Positions 59,235-64,000 of a stretch of 64,000 bases of DNA are shown piece after piece (within the stretch, counting starts at the first letter, position 1; each line of letters starts with the position of its first letter). The notes beneath the pieces were generated by a model. The model saw only the letters and a list, made by a program, of their open reading frames with translations, searched no databases and was not told where the DNA came from. The stretch lies in NCBI RefSeq assembly GCF_050379415.1, contig NZ_JBNRLS010000004.1:248001-312000 (forward strand), read 5' to 3'. The translations under genes and the position numbers were made by a program. This DNA is from Marinobacter sp050379415. Its GTDB lineage: Bacteria; Pseudomonadota; Gammaproteobacteria; Pseudomonadales; Oleiphilaceae.

Positions 59235-60164
59235 ATGGATAATCTGGAACAAGCGCTCGAGCAGCTCGGTCTACCGGCTCATGACAACAACGAACTAACA
59301 TCATCCGGACTCCGGTTCCCCGATGGCGGCCACTACCGCATCGAAATCTCCGGAGTCGAGCGTGTTTCCGCCTTGGAGGCGATGATCAAAGAGGCGGAGC
59401 GCCAGAAAGTACCGGTACATCGCATCATTGCGACCGTCGGTGGCGCCACCTATCTGACCCAGTCGGAGTTGCAAGACTTTGCGCGGCTGGCGCGAGAACA
59501 GAAGATCGAAGTGGTGATGACGCCCGGCCCACGCCGCAGCTGGGATGCTGGCCGACAAATGGCCACCTCCGAGGGTCTCGTTTCGGGCATGCGCCTGCGC
59601 GGCATGGATTCCGTCCGGCACTGGCTGAAAGACCTCGAACGCTGCATGAATGCCGGATTTCGTGGTTTTCTGGTTACGGATGAAGGCGTGCTGTGGCTGG
59701 TCAACCAATTACGCCAGAAGGGCGTCATTCCGAAGGATGTCATCTTCAAGCTGTCAGTCTTTGCCGGCCAGGCCAACCCGGCAGGTGCGCATGTGGCCCA
59801 ACAATTGGGGGCGGATACTTTCAACCCCCTCGCCGACCTGAGCCTGCCGATGCTTTCGGCCATCCGCAGCAGTATCCAGATCCCGATGGATGTATACCTT
59901 TGCCTGGTCCAGTCCATGGGAGGCTTCGTGCGTTTCTACGAGGCTGCCGAGATCGCCCGGGTTGCGGCCCCCTGCTATTTCAAAATCGAGCCGGGTCCAT
60001 CGGAGGAAACCATGTACTCACCATGGAACCCGGACAGCTATCACAACGAGATGATGCGCGACCGGGTCAGCAATGCCGCCGTGGCACTGGAGTTGATCGG
60101 CCAGGAAAACCCGGACCTCAAATGCTCACCCACCGGTGGAGCTGACCTGGCCATACCCACCTAA
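59235..60164 (+). CDS. TIM-barrel-like protein of unknown function (U32-like?)
   Basis: 309 residues from ATG 59235. Repeating strand-helix units fit a TIM barrel: VERVSALEAMIKEAERQKVPVHRIIATVGG, LAREQKIEVVMTPGPRRSWDAG, CMNAGFRGFLVTDEGVLWLVNQL, VIFKLSVFAGQANPAGAHVAQQLGADTFNPLADLSLPMLSAIRSSIQIPMDVYLCLVQSMGGFVRFYEAAEIARVAAPCYFKIEPG. The U32 peptidase signature (EMFIHGxLCxxxSG type) is missing, so a U32 assignment is weak. I do not recognise it firmly. It converges with the Glu/Leu dehydrogenase gene (4-bp overlap). Confidence 0.75.
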   Translation: MDNLEQALEQLGLPAHDNNELTSSGLRFPDGGHYRIEISGVERVSALEAMIKEAERQKVPVHRIIATVGGATYLTQSELQDFARLAREQKIEVVMTPGPRRSWDAGRQMATSEGLVSGMRLRGMDSVRHWLKDLERCMNAGFRGFLVTDEGVLWLVNQLRQKGVIPKDVIFKLSVFAGQANPAGAHVAQQLGADTFNPLADLSLPMLSAIRSSIQIPMDVYLCLVQSMGGFVRFYEAAEIARVAAPCYFKIEPGPSEETMYSPWNPDSYHNEMMRDRVSNAAVALELIGQENPDLKCSPTGGADLAIPT

Positions 60165-61402
60165 CACCAGCCACGCAGGTGCATCGCCTCCTCAATCCGC
60201 TTGAGCGCATTAATCCATGCGCCCAGCCGGACAGATTTCACCTGGTGTTCAGCCGCAGTATTCACGGCTTCCCGATAGCTTCTTGCCAATCTTTCCTGTC
60301 GCAAGTGGTTGATGGTATCGATATCCCAGTAATTATCGGAAAGACCCTGGCTACGCTCCATCTGGCACAAATGCACGCTTCCGGCATTAGCCAGCACATC
60401 CGGAACAATGATGACGCCCCTTTCCAGCAACATCGCATCCGCTTTCAACGTGGTTGGCGCATTGGCGGCTTCGACCACCATACGGGCCTGTATCCGGTCC
60501 GCGTTGTCCGCAGTAATCACACCCTGAACCGAGGCAGGCACTAACACGTCGCAGTCACATTCCAGCATCGATTCGCTGGTCATCGGCTCGTTGCCGGCAA
60601 AGTCCGAGACTTTTCCCGTGGACTTCTTGTGTGCCAGCAGGGCCGGAATATCGAGCCCGTCGTTCGAATAAACGCCGCCACGGCTATCGCAAACCGCCAC
60701 AACATCACAGCCGGCTTCGTAGAACATACTCGCCGCCACCGACCCGACCTGGCCGAATCCCTGGATCGCCACACGGGCATTTTCGATATCAAAGTCGGCC
60801 TGCTCGGCGGCTTCCCTGAACACATCGAAAACCCCACTCCCGGTCGCCTCAAAGCCCCCCAGAGAACCGCCGAGAATAGGTGGTTTATCATTAACTGCAG
60901 CTGGCTCATGGTAGCCGGTGACCGACTCGTATTCGTCCAGCATCCAGCTCATGGTTTGCAGATCCGTACCAATGTCCGCACCGGGTACATCGTAAGCCTG
61001 CCCTCTCGGACGCAGGTAGCGGATATAGGCACGGCAAAGTGATTGAAACTCCCTATCACTCAATTCACGCGGGTCGGCCACGATGCCACCCTTGCCGCCA
61101 CCGGCCGGAATTCGGCCCGCAGCGTGCTTGATTGACATGATCATCGCGAGCGATTTCACCTCATCCAGGTCGAGATCGGGGGAAATCCGCGTCCCGTCCC
61201 GGCTCGGCCCGAGGGCATCGTTATATCGTACACGGTGGGCCTCAAACACCCGGAAACTGCCATCGTCCATTTTCATCGGAATGCGGAACGTCACCACGCG
61301 CCCGGGTGCCGCAAGAAATTCAATCACATTGGGGTCAATCCTGCCGAGACGGCCAGCCTCACGAAGAATCTGCCCACTTTCATCCAGAAAATCATAATCC
61401 AT
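60161..61402 (-). CDS. Glu/Leu/Phe/Val dehydrogenase
   Basis: 413 residues from the ATG at 61402 (GGAGGG upstream). Amino-acid-dehydrogenase core: HAAGRIPAGGGKGGIVADPREL with the substrate lysine in GGGKGG, SWMLDEYESVTGYH, ATGSGVFDVFREAAEQADFDIENARVAIQGFGQVGSVAASMFYEAGCDVVAVCDSRGGVY (Rossmann GxGxVG) and VVEAANAPTTLKADAMLLERGVIIVPDVLANAGS. Acts as an NAD(P)-dependent amino acid deaminase; Glu, Leu, Phe or Val substrate cannot be told. Five bases after the GDCCVxC gene, hence co-transcribed. Confidence 0.92.
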   Translation of the reverse strand: MDYDFLDESGQILREAGRLGRIDPNVIEFLAAPGRVVTFRIPMKMDDGSFRVFEAHRVRYNDALGPSRDGTRISPDLDLDEVKSLAMIMSIKHAAGRIPAGGGKGGIVADPRELSDREFQSLCRAYIRYLRPRGQAYDVPGADIGTDLQTMSWMLDEYESVTGYHEPAAVNDKPPILGGSLGGFEATGSGVFDVFREAAEQADFDIENARVAIQGFGQVGSVAASMFYEAGCDVVAVCDSRGGVYSNDGLDIPALLAHKKSTGKVSDFAGNEPMTSESMLECDCDVLVPASVQGVITADNADRIQARMVVEAANAPTTLKADAMLLERGVIIVPDVLANAGSVHLCQMERSQGLSDNYWDIDTINHLRQERLARSYREAVNTAAEHQVKSVRLGAWINALKRIEEAMHLRGWC

Positions 61403-61406
61403 GGCA

Positions 61407-61622
61407 TTACCCTCCACACGCAAAGAGACCTTGCTGAACCGGTGGGCACGCCACGGTGCCGAACGAGCAGAACACACAACAATCACCCGATTTCGGCTTC
61501 AGCAACGCCTTACAGGACTCACACTCGTAGAAATACTGGCAGGCATTGGTCGGCATCACTTCCATTTTCTGATGACCGCACTCGGGACAGGTGATGGTGG
61601 ATTCCAGAATAACTTCAGCCAT
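61407..61622 (-). CDS. GDCCVxC-domain small Cys-rich protein
   Basis: 71 residues from the ATG at 61622 (MAEVILESTITCPECGHQK), AAGGAGG upstream. Four Cys pairs: CPEC, CQYFYECESC, GDCCVFC and ACPPVQQGLFAC. The GDCCVFCSFGTVACPPVQ block defines the GDCCVxC (seleno)protein family, some homologues carrying selenocysteine; here Cys is used. It resembles a zinc-ribbon/thiol redox protein. Such proteins are often near mercury/heavy-metal genes, but here the partner is an amino-acid dehydrogenase. Confidence 0.9.
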   Translation of the reverse strand: MAEVILESTITCPECGHQKMEVMPTNACQYFYECESCKALLKPKSGDCCVFCSFGTVACPPVQQGLFACGG

Positions 61623-61681
61623 GTTTGCCTCCTTGTGATCAGTCTTCACCGATCACTATAGCTGACCGGAAGCTGTCAGGT

Positions 61682-62440
61682 TCAACTCCCGAAAAAGGCG
61701 GCGCACCCTCCACCTCTCTGTTTTGCGGAATACATGGCAGTGTCGGCATCAGCCATGACAACCTCGGCGTCCCTTTCTTCAAATCCGATGATACGAATCC
61801 CGACACTCACACCGACGCTCAAACTCTGTCCCTCGAAGTTGACGGTAGGGGCGACAATGCTGATTAATTTTTCACCAACGCGCAACGCTTTCTCCCTCGC
61901 CTCATCCTCACTCGCTCCGAGGCGATGCAGCAGAACAATGAACTCATCACCACCCAGTCGCCCCACGACGTCATCGGTGCGAACTGACCCCTGCAGGCGC
62001 TGTGCAACCTCAACCAGCAATGCATCGCCGGCAGGGTGCCCATACCTGTCGTTTACCGCTTTGAAACCATCAAGATCCATGAGCAGCACCGCTCCGTGAT
62101 CCTTGTGCCGGATGCTGCCGGCCAAAGCCTTTTCCAGGTGGCTCATCAATAGTCGCCGGTTTGCCAGCTTGGTTAATGGATCAACATTCGCCAGATGGCG
62201 GATTCTGGCCAAGGCATCATCTCTGGCGGACACAAAAGGCTTGATAACCCAGAGGTAGATGGCCGGAGTGGAGAGGAAGGCGAGTGCCGCGGCATCCAGA
62301 ACCGCCTCGGTGAATGTGCTGGCGTTATGGGGGACAGCTCGTAAAACCAGCATCACCAGGAATTCTGCCATTATGATAATGGCGACAATCCGCAGGATGA
62401 CATCTTTGATGGTAAGCAGCTTCATGGATGGTCTCATCAT
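61682..62440 (-). CDS. GGDEF diguanylate cyclase
   Basis: 252 residues, ATG 62440 (no clear Shine-Dalgarno). Two N-terminal helices (VIIRIVAIIIMAEFLVMLVLRAV-like and AFLSTPAIYLWVIKPFV) act as a membrane anchor, followed by DPLTKLANRRLLMSHLE and the active site RLGGDEFIVLL (GGDEF, catalytic). The I-site RxxD is not obvious before it. Makes cyclic di-GMP. Not operonic with the neighbours at 62514 (73-bp gap) by strong evidence, though all are on the same strand. Confidence 0.9.
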   Translation of the reverse strand: MMRPSMKLLTIKDVILRIVAIIIMAEFLVMLVLRAVPHNASTFTEAVLDAAALAFLSTPAIYLWVIKPFVSARDDALARIRHLANVDPLTKLANRRLLMSHLEKALAGSIRHKDHGAVLLMDLDGFKAVNDRYGHPAGDALLVEVAQRLQGSVRTDDVVGRLGGDEFIVLLHRLGASEDEAREKALRVGEKLISIVAPTVNFEGQSLSVGVSVGIRIIGFEERDAEVVMADADTAMYSAKQRGGGCAAFFGS

Positions 62441-62513
62441 TGCCGGGTAAGGATTTGAATGTACGTAACAGCCGGCGCAAACGAGCCATTATCCGCTGCA
62501 ATACGCGGTGTTT

Positions 62514-62882
62514 CTACCGGGCGTCTTCCACAAAGTGTGGATAGATCCATCCGAACAAAATCAGCAGAACTCCGGGCGCAGCCAGCTGAATTGGCGCGAC
62601 CTTCACGCGCAGCCGTGACCAACCCGCAGCAATCGCCCCCAGAGCAACAGTTATCAGGGCGAATGAAGCCCCGTTAAATGGATTGCCGTTGATCCACGCC
62701 AGAACACTCACCGAGGTAACCGGCAACGCCAGGAAGAACCCAGCCACTTGCCGTGTTGGGCAAATACCGGAGACGAGCGTTAGAACGAGAATCAGAAAGT
62801 AGCCATGCCACAGGACGGCGAGCAGGCGCCAGTCATTGGCTACTGCACGGAGGCCAGAGTATTTCCTCAGGTGACACCACAC
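62514..62882 (-). CDS. Small four-helix membrane protein
   Basis: 122 residues, GTG start at 62882, overlapping the end of the next gene (62867) by 16 bases. Four hydrophobic segments (FLILVLTLVSGI, VAGFFLALPVTSVSVLAWI, ALITVALGAIAAGW, APGVLLILFGWIY). No family recognised. Gene overlap suggests translational coupling with the SecD-like exported protein. Confidence 0.7.
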   Translation of the reverse strand: MWCHLRKYSGLRAVANDWRLLAVLWHGYFLILVLTLVSGICPTRQVAGFFLALPVTSVSVLAWINGNPFNGASFALITVALGAIAAGWSRLRVKVAPIQLAAPGVLLILFGWIYPHFVEDAR

Positions 62883-63253
62883 GGACCTGATGGCAAATCG
62901 TCTTCCAGAATCCGCTGCCAGGCCAGAGCTTCTTCCCGGGAAACAAAATGCCCGCCTAGCCTACGGCTATCAAGAGGCATCCATATTGTGAATCTGGCAA
63001 ACTGGCGAGCACCCGCTTCAATGCGGATTGTCTTTCCAGCATTTTCCCTGGTGAATGCTTGAAAGCTCTCGGCTCCAGCCTCCGTCAGTCCGATATAAAC
63101 CGGCCACCCGCCCTGGGCTGCCGGCTCGCCCACCAAAGATTTCTCCACGTAAGGCGCGCACAAAGCAAACACCGGTTCAGACTCGGCGCTCGCAAGACTG
63201 GATAAACACAAACAGAGCACGCCGGAATACCACGATCTTACGGAAAGCTTCAT
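62867..63253 (-). CDS. Exported SecD-P1-head-like protein
   Basis: 128 residues from the ATG at 63253 (MKLSVRSWYSGVLCLCLSSLASAE), GGAG upstream. Signal peptide to about residue 23. Mature part VYIGLTEAGAESFQAFTRENAGKTIRIEAGARQFARFTIWMPLDSRRLGGHFVSREEALAW resembles the P1 head subdomain of SecD (the periplasmic domain that contacts translocating chains) without any SecD transmembrane part. A stand-alone periplasmic protein of unknown role. Confidence 0.7.
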   Translation of the reverse strand: MKLSVRSWYSGVLCLCLSSLASAESEPVFALCAPYVEKSLVGEPAAQGGWPVYIGLTEAGAESFQAFTRENAGKTIRIEAGARQFARFTIWMPLDSRRLGGHFVSREEALAWQRILEDDLPSGPCGVT

Positions 63254-63269
63254 TGTTGCTCCACTACCA

Positions 63270-63731
63270 CTACGATGCGGGGCAACAGCCACCGCTATCT
63301 TTCGGTGCACATGCTTCAGGGCCACACTCTTCCGGGAATTCGGCGTCGAGCAGCTGTGCGCCCGCCATGAGTCCGGCCTTTATGATCAGTTGAGGAGGAA
63401 TGGCCTCGTAGGTCTCTCCGCCGACCGTCACCGTTCGGCACTCCGCCTCACCGCAGGTCGAACAGCATTGGCTTTGGCCAGTTGTTGCCGACAACCACTC
63501 TTCGAGCGGCTTGCCGCCAATCCAGATCCGATTGGATTGCAGCGGGTCTTCATCGAATGTGGCCGGATCAACCATATGTTTTTCCAGAACGACGTCTATG
63601 TCCAGTTCTTTGAGGGCACGCCGAAGCTTGTGAACTGCACCCTCTACAGCCGTTTCCGTAGCGCCGCAGCGGTCGCAGGTTCTCCCCTGGTCATCGACCA
63701 GGCGCTGCCACCGAATAGTCAGTGCTTTCAT
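63270..63731 (-). CDS. DUF2703 Cys-rich protein
   Basis: 153 residues from the ATG at 63731 (MKALTIRWQRLVDDQGRTC); AAGGGATGAG upstream. Cysteines occur as CDRC (19-22 region), CCSTCGEAEC, and CGPEAC ... GGCC at the end; EKHMVDPATFDEDPLQSNRIWIGGKPLEEWL is the DUF2703 core. Probably binds metal through thiolates. It starts two bases after a possible small upstream frame. Function unknown; the neighbouring GDCCVxC and Cys-rich genes suggest a shared thiol/metal theme. Confidence 0.85.
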   Translation of the reverse strand: MKALTIRWQRLVDDQGRTCDRCGATETAVEGAVHKLRRALKELDIDVVLEKHMVDPATFDEDPLQSNRIWIGGKPLEEWLSATTGQSQCCSTCGEAECRTVTVGGETYEAIPPQLIIKAGLMAGAQLLDAEFPEECGPEACAPKDSGGCCPAS

Positions 63732-63732
63732 C

Positions 63733-63966
63733 TCATCCCTTCCTCTCATGCCGTTTCTCGATAACTTGGCGCAGCCCAAAGTAGTCGGCAACGTCACGGC
63801 TATCAGAATGCGCTCCTTGCCTCGATTTATACAAGCCATCATCTGTTCCGAATCTGTACTTGATTTCTTCCCATGCTGAATAGCTTGATACCAATACCAA
63901 TGAACCAAACCATGAAAAGAAACCACCATCCCCGGACTGAAGCGGTCTTGTAAGAGCATGCTCCAT
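63733..63966 (-). CDS. Possible small protein upstream of the DUF2703 gene
   Basis: 77-codon frame from an ATG at 63966. It reads EEIKYRFGTDDGLYKSRQGAHSDSRDVADYFGLRQVIEKRHERKG at the end, protein-like and charged, and its stop is one base before the DUF2703 start, as in coupled genes. Another frame (63270 onward) runs through the same region in the DUF2703 frame. No family recognised; AT-rich codon use. Could be the promoter region instead. Confidence 0.35.
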   Translation of the reverse strand: MEHALTRPLQSGDGGFFSWFGSLVLVSSYSAWEEIKYRFGTDDGLYKSRQGAHSDSRDVADYFGLRQVIEKRHERKG

Positions 63967-64000
63967 TCTTAACTATAATCGTCAATGAACCCTGTGTCTG
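63967..64000. other. Window end
   Basis: 34 bp with nothing recognised. AT-rich (TAACTATAATC), possibly the promoter of the small DUF2703-linked genes. Confidence 0.3.

Noticed and set aside
1..64000. tRNA, rRNA, integrase or insertion-sequence genes
   Set aside because: I saw none: no cloverleaf-like tRNA sequence, no rRNA-like stretch and no transposase motif, despite the palindromic repeats.

Overview
The window looks like chromosomal DNA of a marine gammaproteobacterium, most likely Marinobacter or a close relative. This is inferred from the Pseudomonas-like gene families (mmsR/mmsA/mmsB valine genes, PA2778/PA2779-type proteins, ArgP/ArgO, YdbH/YnbE/YdbL), the generally high GC and the dense packing with short Shine-Dalgarno-preceded genes. 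It carries no rRNA, tRNA, CRISPR array or recognisable insertion sequence. I could not run any database search; all product names come from motif and family recognition.

Layout. 1-1044: 3' part of an AI-2E-type transporter. 1181-7239: a four-gene minus-strand type VI secretion module (VgrG, DUF4123 adaptor, large LysM protein, SUMF1-like lipoprotein) with ATGA-type overlaps and a clear GC drop in the distal half of the LysM gene. 7326-7476 and 10367-10456: two clusters of 30-bp palindromes embedded in a valine/branched-chain acyl-CoA degradation operon (7520-13224), which is divergent from its probable AraC-type activator (13341-14261). 14354-20820: single genes (SRPBCC, a di-iron MBL protein with a striking inverted repeat upstream, YebC, a CAP-domain lipoprotein, a class I amidotransferase), then a FHA / PP2C phosphatase / Ser-Thr kinase operon. 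21169-22578: PA2779/PA2778-type pair. 22591-24236: methyltransferase and CobW-family GTPase behind a Zur-like palindrome. 24300-26108: FetAB-type ABC exporter plus a small membrane protein.

26216-41859: mostly housekeeping and accessory genes. These include a GNAT-nitrilase fusion, ThpR, two SDRs, a SRAP protein, the YdbH-YnbE-YdbL envelope system, ArgO/ArgP, NnrU, a dienoyl-CoA isomerase-like crotonase, a Met/Gly repeat protein with LTxxQ motifs, a phosphoribosyltransferase and RNase Z. 41899-53895: a second methylmalonate-semialdehyde dehydrogenase, UspA, two-component proteins (hybrid histidine kinase convergent with a LuxR-type regulator), MaoC, CopD, GlxA, OsmC, MtfA and an SMR transporter. 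53988-54614: a nitroreductase gene broken by one in-frame amber codon. 54794-57980: divergent LysR/EamA pair, an ICMT-like methyltransferase and a DUF6647-like protein.

58094-61622: an unusual group consisting of a DapA-like aldolase, an unrecognised TIM-barrel-like protein, a Glu/Leu/Phe/Val dehydrogenase and a GDCCVxC protein. 61682-63966: a diguanylate cyclase, then a run of small poorly characterised proteins (membrane protein, SecD-P1-head-like exported protein, Cys-rich DUF2703 protein). The best candidates for undescribed biology are the type VI module with its composition break, the 58-62 kb amino-acid-type cluster and the 61.4-64 kb cysteine-rich small-protein cluster.
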